Assembly (NCBI RefSeq): GCF_017945865.1
Contig: NZ_CP072829.1
Location: 992,001 to 1,056,000, forward strand
Origin: Xiamenia xianingshaonis
Lineage (GTDB): Bacteria > Actinomycetota > Coriobacteriia > Coriobacteriales > Eggerthellaceae
Length of the DNA: 64,000 bases
Reading direction: 5' to 3'
Shown here: positions 1 to 7,095 of the stretch, one piece after another
How positions within the stretch are numbered: position 1 is the stretch's first letter
How the letters are laid out: each line of letters starts with the position of its first letter
Position numbers and translations under genes: made by a program
Notes under the pieces: generated by a model
What the model was told of the DNA's origin: nothing
Databases searched by the model: none
What the model saw: the letters and a program-made list of their open reading frames with translations, nothing else

Positions 1-1067
1 GGCCCAACCCCATCGTGCAGATGGGGCTTTTGCAGGATTCGTCGGGCATACCCGTGACCTATAAGCTCTTTGGGGGCAATGTGGGCGACTCCAAAACGCT
101 CATAGAGGCACTCCCTGATCTCAAGGAGGCCGCCGGCATGCAGCGCGTCGTCATCGTCGCCGACAAGGGGATGAACTGCTCGGAGAACATCGCGGCAGCC
201 GTGGGCAAAGGGGACGGGTTCGTGTTCAGCCAGTCGGTGCGAGGCACGAAGTCGACCTCCGAGCTTCGAAGATGGGCTCTCTCAGACGAGGGGTACCGTT
301 TGCGCGGGAAGGACGGGTTCAAGTCCAAAAGCAGACAGGACGTCAAGGTCATCCACGTCACAGGGTCGGACGGGAAAACAAAGGACGTGCCTGTCGAGGT
401 GAAGGTCGTGGCGTTCTGGTCACGCAAGTATGCCAACCGGGCGCGCCATGAGAGAGAAAAGGTGCTCGAGAAGTCCCGCCAGCTCGTCGAGAGCCCCGGC
501 AAGTACACGCGCGCAACACATTACGGTGCAGCCCAATACGTGCAAAACGTCGACTTCGATCCGAAGACGGGCGAGGTTGTTGCGTGCGCCAAAAAGCCTG
601 AGATCGACTGGGAAGCCGTTAGGGCGGCCGAAGCCTGCGATGGCTACTACTGCATCGTAACCAGCGAAACCAACTGGGATGACGGACGCATCATCGACGC
701 CTACCGCGAGCTTTGGCGAATAGAAGAGTCGTTCAAGATCACGAAGACGGGTCTTGAGGGCCGTCCTGCATTTGTTCGCACGCGCGAGCACCTCGAGGCT
801 CACTTTCTTACCTGCTACATCGCGCTTGTTGTCCTGCGGCTTATCGAGCGCGCGCTTGGAAAGCGCTATTCAGCGCTGTCTATTCTGGAGGACATGCGCG
901 CGCTGGGCTGCTCCGAGCTTGAGGCCAACATATGGCTGTTCGACCATCGAACCGATCTCACCGACGAGCTGTTCGCGCTCATCGGCGAGGAAGCACCGCG
1001 CAAGTACATGCGACGATCAGAGGTCAAGGCCTTGTTTGGAAAGGGCAAGCAAATTCGTTGGAGATAG
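1..1067 (+). CDS. IS1634-like DDE transposase, 5' end cut by window edge
   Basis: The reading frame is open from the first base, so the N-terminus lies upstream of the window. About 355 residues remain. The sequence around residues 10-60 (SSGIPVTYKLFGGNVGDSKT, then VVIVADKGM) matches the DDE core of IS1634/IS1549-type transposases: the second catalytic Asp sits in ADKGM. The Glu-containing segment YRELWRIEESFKITKTGLE near residue 240 matches the conserved C-terminal YRxLWRIExxFR/K block. The product would cut and join the element's ends during transposition. No frameshift or internal stop is visible in the part seen, so it may be active if the upstream end is intact. Family assignment is from motif recognition; the subgroup is inferred. 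Confidence 0.88.
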   Translation, partial: PNPIVQMGLLQDSSGIPVTYKLFGGNVGDSKTLIEALPDLKEAAGMQRVVIVADKGMNCSENIAAAVGKGDGFVFSQSVRGTKSTSELRRWALSDEGYRLRGKDGFKSKSRQDVKVIHVTGSDGKTKDVPVEVKVVAFWSRKYANRARHEREKVLEKSRQLVESPGKYTRATHYGAAQYVQNVDFDPKTGEVVACAKKPEIDWEAVRAAEACDGYYCIVTSETNWDDGRIIDAYRELWRIEESFKITKTGLEGRPAFVRTREHLEAHFLTCYIALVVLRLIERALGKRYSALSILEDMRALGCSELEANIWLFDHRTDLTDELFALIGEEAPRKYMRRSEVKALFGKGKQIRWR

Positions 1068-1097
1068 GCAATCTCACTACAACAAAATCTAACGTTA

Positions 1098-1138
1098 AAA
1101 GGGCCGTATCCGCAGATCACGTGCGGATACGGCCCTTT
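1098..1138 (+). terminator. 17-bp perfect hairpin after the transposase
   Basis: Arms 1098-1114 and 1122-1138 are exact reverse complements with a 7-nt loop, ending in TTT. It lies 30 bp after the transposase stop. It could end the transposase transcript or block read-through from outside into or out of the element. Confidence 0.65.
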
Positions 1139-1597
1139 CCAACTGTCAAACTCAGGATACTAGACAATGTCAATCATTTTATGAAAGCCCACAGAAAGCG
1201 GTCAACCTGGTTCTCCCGGTCCAGCCCGTCGACAAGCTCGGCAAACGTTCGACGCAGCAATAATAGACCATATCATATAATTCACCGATTCGCCCGGCCG
1301 TTGGCGTTCGCTCGTTTTGCGGCGCATACAACTTGTTTTCGTGTCCAATTTCCAGGACGAGACAATCACCGATTGCGGGGGAGGTTGCCGCCGTTGACGA
1401 AGTCATCTGGCAACAATCCACTATTAGATTGACTCTACTATGGATATAATCTAGTATTGGCCCAAGGCCATAGGTGTCAGCTTTTCTTTCGTTCACCCGC
1501 AACTTCTGTTGCAACCTTCGATGAGGGGCATCGGAGACGGGGCTGAGAAGGCAAAGCCTGGCCGTCACGCACCGTGAGAGAGAAGAGGAGAGCATCG
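1139..1597. other. Intergenic region upstream of the redox cluster
   Basis: About 460 bp with clearly lower GC than its surroundings and no convincing gene. It contains two TATAAT boxes (1276-1281 and 1445-1450) and the inverted repeat at 1421-1457. A 33-codon open stretch on the minus strand (1174-1272) ends in a natural-looking protein tail (FAELVDGL, then FLWAFIK) but has no good start; it may be the remnant of a gene lost when the insertion sequence arrived. Confidence 0.5.
1421..1457. promoter_or_regulatory. Candidate promoter/operator of the molybdoenzyme cluster
   Basis: Arms ctattagatt (1421-1430) and aatctagtat (1448-1457) form an inverted repeat, 8 of 10 paired, with a 17-bp spacer. 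The right arm overlaps the consensus -10 box TATAAT at 1445-1450. There is no good -35 box 17 bp upstream (TTGACT at 1429-1434 is only 10 bp away), which fits a promoter that needs an activator. The same ctattag core recurs at the ABC importer promoter (15335-15368). Confidence 0.45.
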
Positions 1598-4465
1598 ATG
1601 GGAAACGAGATCGACATCCACGCCCCTGGCGTCGAGATGCGCAAGTCGCTGTGCTATTTCTGCCATGCGAACTGCGGCGTTCTCGCCTACGTCAAGGACG
1701 GAGAGGTGGTGAAGATCGAGGGCGACCCGAATTATTCCAATCAGGGTGGCCTCTGCTGCCGCGGCAACAGCGCCCTCTTGCATCTGCACCATCCGGCCCG
1801 CATCAACCATGCGCTCAAGCGCGTGGGCGAGAAGGGCGAAGGCAAGTGGGAAAAGATTCCTTACGACCAAGCCATTGAGGAAATCGCCGAGCGCCTGAAC
1901 AAGATCAAGGCTGAAAGCGGCGCCGAGGCGGTCGCGACCGCCGGCGGCACCACGCGCACCGACGACTGGGCGCGCCGCCGCTTCATGAATCAGTTCGGCA
2001 GCCCCAACGGCTTCCACAACGCGCTGTTGTGCTGGATTCCCACGTTCATGGCCGAGACCTGCGTGGCCGGCTGGTCGCCGTTCGAGACCGACCTGGGCCA
2101 GGCGAAGGTCGTCATGCTGTGGGGCATGAACCCCGGCGCGTCGTCGCTGGGCGCCATGCGCGGCTACACCGACCTGCAGAAGGCCGGCATGAAGATCATC
2201 GTCGTGGACCCGCGCTATTCCGAGACCGCCTCGAAGGCTGACCTGTGGCTGCCGCTGCGTCCCGGCTCCGACTCGGCGCTGGCGCTCGCGATGCTGCACA
2301 CCATCATCTTCGAAGGCCTCGTCGACTACAACTTCGTGAGCGAGTGGTGCAACGACTTTGACGAGTTGAGCGACCACATGCTCCAGTACACGCCGGAATG
2401 GGCCGCCCCGCTCACCTGGCTCACGCCCGACCAGATCCGCGCGGGCGCTCGCATGTACGCCGCCAACAAGCCCGGCTGCATCCAGTGGGGCTGCACGTGG
2501 GACCAGCTCGGCACCGCCTCCACGACGACGAGCCTGACGCTCGCGCTCATGCGCGCCGTCTGCGGCAACCTGGACGTTCCCGGCGGCGACGGCATGCCCG
2601 GCCCGTCGCTGAACTTCCTCACCGACGAGGAGATGGAAGCCAACGAATGCCTGCCGGAAGAGCAGAAGGCCAAGCAGATCGGCTCGGACAAGTTCAAGCT
2701 GACGTCCTGGCCCGGCTACACGCTCATTTCGAACAACGCGAAGCGCACCTGGGGCAAGACGCTGCCGGCCGAGTGGTTCTGCGAAGCCCACGGCCCAAGC
2801 GTGTTCAAGGCCATCATCACTGGCGACCCCTATCAGATCAGGGCGCTCATCGTGAACGCCACGAACCCCGTGAACTCCTACGGCGACGCCAAGATGACGC
2901 TCGAGGCGCTGAAGCGCGTCGAGTTCTTGGTCACCGTCGAATACTGGATGACGCCTGCGGCGCTGTTCTCCGACTACGTGCTGCCGGCCGCCGGCGCCCT
3001 TGAGCGTCCGACCATCGTGACGCACTACGGCGCCACCGACTCGTTCCTGGGCGGCAAGCGCGCCATCCAGCCGCTGTACGACCGCCACACCGACATGACG
3101 TTCTGGCGCAAGCTGGGCCTTGCTTGCGGCCAGGATCCGGAGATGTGGCCCTGGGAGACGGAAGAAGAGGCTTACTTCCACATTCTGAAGCCGCTCGGCC
3201 TGCCCATCGAGTGCTACGACGACTTCGTCGACAACTTCCGTATGTACTATCCGCCGCTGCACCAGAACAAGTTCATCTCCAACGGCGGCTTCTGGACGCC
3301 TTCGGGCAAGGTGGAATGCAACTCGTCCATCCTGCGCGAGCTGGGCTATCCTGGCATGCCCACCTACATGGGCTGCTCGGAAAACGAAGTGGACGATCCC
3401 GAGGTGGCCGAGAAGTACCCCATCGTGCTCACCACGGGCGGCGGCTTCATGCCCTACCACCACTCCGAGCACTTCCAGATGCCCACCATCCGCTACCTGT
3501 CCCCCGATCCGTACTACACCATCAACCCCGAGCTGGCCGAAAAGCTCGGCATTTCCGAGGGCGACTGGTGCTGGATCGAGACGCGTCGCGGCCGCATCAA
3601 GATGCGCGCGAACGTGGCGCCCGAACTGGATCCGCGCGTCGTGTACGTGCCGCGCGGCTGGTGGTTCCCCGAGCGCGACGGCTCGGCCGACCTGAACAAC
3701 CCGTTTGGCTGCCTGGAGTCGAACACCAACGTGCTGACCTCGGTCGACGTGTGCGACTGCGACCCGATGGGCGGATCGTGGGCCAACCGTGGCCTGCTGT
3801 GCCGCGTGTACAAGTGCACCGAGCTCGACCACAACTACAAGAAGTCTGACACCAAATGGTCCATTCCGGGCTCTGCGAGCGAGCCGGGCGTGAGCGTCAT
3901 GCCGTCCGACCAGCAGATGGCCCGTCCCCACGTGCCGTTCGAGTATCCCGAAATGGAACCGGCGCCCGAGGGCTACTACCGCGTGTGGCAGTCCGGCAAG
4001 CTCTACCAGGAAGGCACGCACTTCCGCCTGGACGATTCGGGCTGGCTCGTCAACCCGCGCACGAAGGGCTACCACGACGCCTACACCGGCTGGCGCTACG
4101 ACCCGACGAGCGAGCTTCTCGTCGACGACGAGAACGGCAAGTACTACACGATGGAGCGCGAAGAGGTCAAGTTCAAGGGCGGCGTGCGCTGCTATCCGGG
4201 CGCCGCGGCTCCGTATGCGGTCCCCGAGCAGCTCACCTGGAACACGGAAGAGGGCTGCGCGATGCTCGGCAACCTTCCGTACGTGTACGATCCGGAATCC
4301 GGCTGGCTCATCGATCCTGAAACGGGCGCCTACCACGAAGCGTACTATGGTTGGCTCTACGATGCGGCCACGGGCAACCTGGTCGACGAGGCCACTGGTG
4401 CGCGTTACACGATGGAATACGCCCCCATTGAAGCAGGTGCGCAAGAGGAAGGAGCGCAGGCATGA
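1598..4465 (+). CDS. Molybdopterin (bis-MGD) oxidoreductase catalytic subunit with duplicated C-terminal module
   Basis: 955 residues. Start ATG 1598 follows the purine-rich Shine-Dalgarno at about 1583-1590; a GTG at 1574 is less likely. Residues 19-54 hold a [4Fe-4S] motif: C19-x2-C22-x3-C26 and C53/C54. The typical DMSO-reductase-superfamily blocks follow, and C145 (in ALLCWIP) is the likely Mo or W ligand. A molybdopterin-dinucleotide-binding domain lies at about 640-770. There is no twin-arginine signal, so the protein should stay in the cytoplasm. The last 150 residues are unusual: two 42-residue copies (812-853 and 899-940) share 22 of 42 positions and are rich in W, Y, G and D. It overlaps the next gene by 4 bp, giving a catalytic/Fe-S/NrfD trio. 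The substrate is unknown. Confidence 0.9.
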   Translation: MGNEIDIHAPGVEMRKSLCYFCHANCGVLAYVKDGEVVKIEGDPNYSNQGGLCCRGNSALLHLHHPARINHALKRVGEKGEGKWEKIPYDQAIEEIAERLNKIKAESGAEAVATAGGTTRTDDWARRRFMNQFGSPNGFHNALLCWIPTFMAETCVAGWSPFETDLGQAKVVMLWGMNPGASSLGAMRGYTDLQKAGMKIIVVDPRYSETASKADLWLPLRPGSDSALALAMLHTIIFEGLVDYNFVSEWCNDFDELSDHMLQYTPEWAAPLTWLTPDQIRAGARMYAANKPGCIQWGCTWDQLGTASTTTSLTLALMRAVCGNLDVPGGDGMPGPSLNFLTDEEMEANECLPEEQKAKQIGSDKFKLTSWPGYTLISNNAKRTWGKTLPAEWFCEAHGPSVFKAIITGDPYQIRALIVNATNPVNSYGDAKMTLEALKRVEFLVTVEYWMTPAALFSDYVLPAAGALERPTIVTHYGATDSFLGGKRAIQPLYDRHTDMTFWRKLGLACGQDPEMWPWETEEEAYFHILKPLGLPIECYDDFVDNFRMYYPPLHQNKFISNGGFWTPSGKVECNSSILRELGYPGMPTYMGCSENEVDDPEVAEKYPIVLTTGGGFMPYHHSEHFQMPTIRYLSPDPYYTINPELAEKLGISEGDWCWIETRRGRIKMRANVAPELDPRVVYVPRGWWFPERDGSADLNNPFGCLESNTNVLTSVDVCDCDPMGGSWANRGLLCRVYKCTELDHNYKKSDTKWSIPGSASEPGVSVMPSDQQMARPHVPFEYPEMEPAPEGYYRVWQSGKLYQEGTHFRLDDSGWLVNPRTKGYHDAYTGWRYDPTSELLVDDENGKYYTMEREEVKFKGGVRCYPGAAAPYAVPEQLTWNTEEGCAMLGNLPYVYDPESGWLIDPETGAYHEAYYGWLYDAATGNLVDEATGARYTMEYAPIEAGAQEEGAQA

Positions 4466-5043
4466 CCCGCTATGTCATGGTAGTCGACGAAAGCCGCTGC
4501 ATCGGATGCCAGTCGTGCACGGTGGCGTGCCGCACGTGGAACGACCTTCCGCTCGACATCATCTACAACCCCGTGGTGTCCGAAGGCACGAAGGGCACGT
4601 TCCCGAACGTGTACCGCACGTGGACGCCGACGCAGTGCATGCACTGCGCGAACCCCGAGTGCGTGCCGTGCTGCCCGACCGGCGCTAGCCAGCAGGACGA
4701 CGACGGCACCGTTTGGGTGGACTACAAGAAGTGCATGGGCTGCAAGGTGTGCGTGAACGCGTGCCCCTACGGCATGCGCGACGTGTCGCACATGGTGAAG
4801 CGCTTCGACCAGTACGTGCGCAAGTGCACGTTCTGCCGCGATCGCCGAAAGATGGATCCGACCGCCCAGCCCTATTGCGTGCAGACCTGCCACCAGCGGG
4901 CCCGCGTGTTCGGCGACATCGACGATCCCGAAAGCGAGGTGTCGAAGCTCATCGGCACCTACAAGACCGAGCGCCTCTTCACCGAGCTCGGCACCGACCC
5001 GCAGATCTACTACATTCCTGAGATGGGAGGTGGTGCGCGATGA
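4462..5043 (+). CDS. Four-cluster [4Fe-4S] ferredoxin subunit (PsrB/NrfC/DmsB type)
   Basis: 193 residues with 16 motif cysteines in the order expected for four [4Fe-4S] clusters: CIGCQSCTVAC near the start, CMHCANPECVPCCP, CMGCKVCVNACP, then CTFC and CVQTC. In this family the subunit carries electrons between the molybdenum subunit and the membrane subunit. It has no signal peptide, matching the lack of one on the catalytic subunit. It overlaps both neighbours by 4 bp (ATGA type), so the three genes are almost certainly translated together as one complex. Confidence 0.93.
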   Translation: MTRYVMVVDESRCIGCQSCTVACRTWNDLPLDIIYNPVVSEGTKGTFPNVYRTWTPTQCMHCANPECVPCCPTGASQQDDDGTVWVDYKKCMGCKVCVNACPYGMRDVSHMVKRFDQYVRKCTFCRDRRKMDPTAQPYCVQTCHQRARVFGDIDDPESEVSKLIGTYKTERLFTELGTDPQIYYIPEMGGGAR

Positions 5044-6017
5044 AGCATCATTACTGGGAAGCACCCATCGTCTTGTACCTGTTCCTCGGCGGCTTGGGTG
5101 GCGGCATCTTCTTCCTGTCGGCGGTGTTCGATCTCATCGTCAGGCCGGGAAGCGGCCCGCTGTTCTTTGCGCCGGTGTTCTTTGCGCTGGCGGCGCTGGC
5201 GCTCGGCTGCTTCTTCCTCGTGTTTGAACTGGGGCAGCCCCCGGTGTTCTGGCGCGTGTTCACCACGAAGACGGCCATCATCAAGTGGGGCGCCGTGCTG
5301 TTGTCGGTTGCCATGATCTTCGGCTTCGTCTGGTGGGTGAGCTACCTGTACCTGCTCGGTTGGGACTGGGCCGGCTTTGGTCGGGGCCTTGCGGGGCTGC
5401 GTCCGTTCTTGCTGGCCGTGGCCGGCCTTGCGGGCTTCGGCATCATGGTCTACACCGGCGTCATGCTCTCCACGCTGAAGGCCCATGCCTTCTGGGCGAC
5501 GCCCGCCCTGCCGGTGCTGTTCACCATTTCGGCCCTGTCGACGGCGTGCGCCGCTGTCGCGCTGTCGCTTGGCGGCGCGGTTGACCCCTCGCTCGATGCC
5601 TTCGTGGATTCCGCGGTCATCCATGGGATCATCCACACGGTCGACATCGTGCTCGTCCTTGCCGAGATCGTCGTGCTGCTTGTCATGGTGCTGAGCTTCT
5701 TCGGCGCCGGCAACGTGACCGCCAAGGCCGTGGCCACCCGCTGGGTGCGCGGCAAGACGGCACCGCTGTTCTGGGGCGGCATGATCGGTTGCGGTCTGGT
5801 TCTTCCGTTCATCCTTTACACCGCGTTCGCGGGCACGACGGCCTCGAGCCTCATCGCTCCGGTGCTCGTGCTGTGCGGCGGCCTGTTGCTGCGCTACCTG
5901 TGCGTCTACTCTGACGAACGTGCGCCGATTCCGGGCGAAGAGCGCTTCTACTCGCGCCTGCCGAAGAAGGATGCGGCTTTCCTGACGGCCTGGAAGCAGG
6001 GTCAGAACCGCTACTAA
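5040..6017 (+). CDS. NrfD/PsrC-family membrane subunit
   Basis: 325 residues with roughly eight to nine hydrophobic segments. The N-terminus (WEAPIVLYLFLGGLGGGIFF) and the ELGQPPVFWRVF segment near residue 65 are typical of NrfD/PsrC anchors. These proteins bind quinone and either exchange electrons with the ferredoxin subunit or help move protons. Because the other two subunits have no export signal, the complex probably faces the cytoplasm. The gene ends the tightly overlapping trio; a 118-bp gap with two hairpins follows. Confidence 0.92.
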   Translation: MKHHYWEAPIVLYLFLGGLGGGIFFLSAVFDLIVRPGSGPLFFAPVFFALAALALGCFFLVFELGQPPVFWRVFTTKTAIIKWGAVLLSVAMIFGFVWWVSYLYLLGWDWAGFGRGLAGLRPFLLAVAGLAGFGIMVYTGVMLSTLKAHAFWATPALPVLFTISALSTACAAVALSLGGAVDPSLDAFVDSAVIHGIIHTVDIVLVLAEIVVLLVMVLSFFGAGNVTAKAVATRWVRGKTAPLFWGGMIGCGLVLPFILYTAFAGTTASSLIAPVLVLCGGLLLRYLCVYSDERAPIPGEERFYSRLPKKDAAFLTAWKQGQNRY

Positions 6018-6040
6018 GACAGAGCAGTTTCGATAAGCGA

Positions 6041-6114
6041 CCGAGGGGCGAAAACAACGTCCTGTGACCCCTCGGACTTGTGGGCCGGCGGAGCCTTTTG
6101 AGCGCCGCCGGCCC
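6041..6114 (+). terminator. Two tandem hairpins between the NrfD gene and the CCG gene
   Basis: The first hairpin pairs ccgagggg (6041-6048) with cccctcgg (6068-6075). The second pairs gggccggcg (6082-6090) with cgccggccc (6106-6114) and is followed by TTT. They sit just before the strong ribosome-binding site of the next gene. They may be a partial terminator or a processing site that makes the trio more abundant than the downstream genes. Confidence 0.5.
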
Positions 6115-6135
6115 TTTGAGAAGGAGGTGCCGCTT

Positions 6136-7095
6136 GTGGACGAGTTTCGATTCCTGGACGTGCTTGCCGGGCGCGAGGTCTTCGTTGCCGCCGACGGCAT
6201 GACGGCGCGGGCGGCCGGCGCGGCTGCGCCCGACGCTGCGTGCGAATCGCTGTTCTTTCCGGGGTGCTCGCTGGTGAACTATGCGCCAGCGCTCGTGGCA
6301 GTGCTGGCGGACTATCTTGCCGGCGCCGGCACCGCCACGAGCACGTCGCTTCTGTGCTGCGGCAAGATCCTTGACTACGAAGAAGATGGGCGCCGCCGTC
6401 GCGATGCGTTCGACGAGCGACTGCGCAAGGCCGTGGCGAAGGCCGGCGTGCGGCGGTTCGTCGTCGCGTGCCCGAACTGCGCCGCCGCGCTGCGCCGGGC
6501 GTTCGAGGGCGTGGACGATGCGCCCGAAGTCGCCGCGCTGCCGCGCGTGCTGGCCGAGATGGGCTGTCGCATCGACGAAGACGCCGTCCGTCGCGTGCTG
6601 GCGGCGAAGGGACTCTCGCTTCCTGAGGGGCACAGCGTGCGCCTGTGGGTGCACGATTCCTGCCCCGACCGCGGCGTGGGGGACTTTGCCCGCGGCGTGC
6701 GGGCCCTGCTGCCAGAAGGGTCGGTCGCAAACGACGACCCGGCCCAGGCGGCCGGCTGCTGCGGGTCGACCGCGCGGGCGGCCGGCAAGGAACAGGCTGC
6801 GCTTGCCGCAGGCCGGCGGCGGGCCGAGACGGCCGCGGACGCCGGCGCCGATGCGTTGGTGACCGCCTGCATGAGCTGTGCGGCGTCGCTCACAATGGCG
6901 CAGGACGACCTTCCGGTCGTCCACTACCTAGAGCTTTTGTGCGACTATCCGCTTGACTGGCGCGCGCTCGCCCGTCCCATGGCGCTGCGCTTTCTGCTGG
7001 AAGACGACGAGGAGCCAGAGGCGTCGGCGTCTTCTGGCGGCGAGGCCGGCCGCCCCTTCATCAATTTGGCGCCGAGTGCAAAGGAAGCCTTATGA
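6136..7095 (+). CDS. CCG-domain (HdrB-like) cysteine-rich redox protein
   Basis: 319 residues. Start GTG 6136 is chosen because a perfect Shine-Dalgarno, AAGGAGGT (6121-6128), lies 7 bp upstream. It contains two CCG (cysteine-rich, DUF224) domains: C44 in FFPGCS, C74-C75-G, C112-x2-C115; then C177, C209-C210-G, C246-x2-C249. In heterodisulfide reductase such domains bind unusual iron-sulfur clusters that handle disulfides. It lacks the N-terminal ferredoxin part found in the paralogue at 13219-14451, but both share the ends FFPGCSL and HYLELL-x-DW. It overlaps the next gene by 4 bp. Likely a cytoplasmic electron or thiol carrier for the molybdoenzymes; the partner is inferred from position. 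Confidence 0.85.
   Translation: MDEFRFLDVLAGREVFVAADGMTARAAGAAAPDAACESLFFPGCSLVNYAPALVAVLADYLAGAGTATSTSLLCCGKILDYEEDGRRRRDAFDERLRKAVAKAGVRRFVVACPNCAAALRRAFEGVDDAPEVAALPRVLAEMGCRIDEDAVRRVLAAKGLSLPEGHSVRLWVHDSCPDRGVGDFARGVRALLPEGSVANDDPAQAAGCCGSTARAAGKEQAALAAGRRRAETAADAGADALVTACMSCAASLTMAQDDLPVVHYLELLCDYPLDWRALARPMALRFLLEDDEEPEASASSGGEAGRPFINLAPSAKEAL

Larger units (their letters stand above)
1..1160 (+). mobile_element. Right-hand part of an IS1634-like insertion sequence
   Basis: This covers the transposase plus about 90 bp of downstream DNA with the hairpin at 1098-1138. The sequence aactgtcaaactcaggat at about 1140-1157 is a plausible terminal inverted repeat, but the left end is outside the window, so neither the repeat nor the target duplication can be confirmed. 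The boundary at 1160 is therefore approximate. Confidence 0.45.

Noticed and set aside
1179-1595. A 138-codon minus-strand frame upstream of the molybdoenzyme
   Set aside because: No ribosome-binding site, no domain, and it covers the promoter and start of the cluster.
1565-4444. A 959-codon open frame on the minus strand opposite the first molybdoenzyme
   Set aside because: It is a shadow of high-GC codon bias; it has no domain, and the plus-strand protein is clearly real. The same applies to long minus-strand frames opposite uvrA, pnp and comM/dprA.
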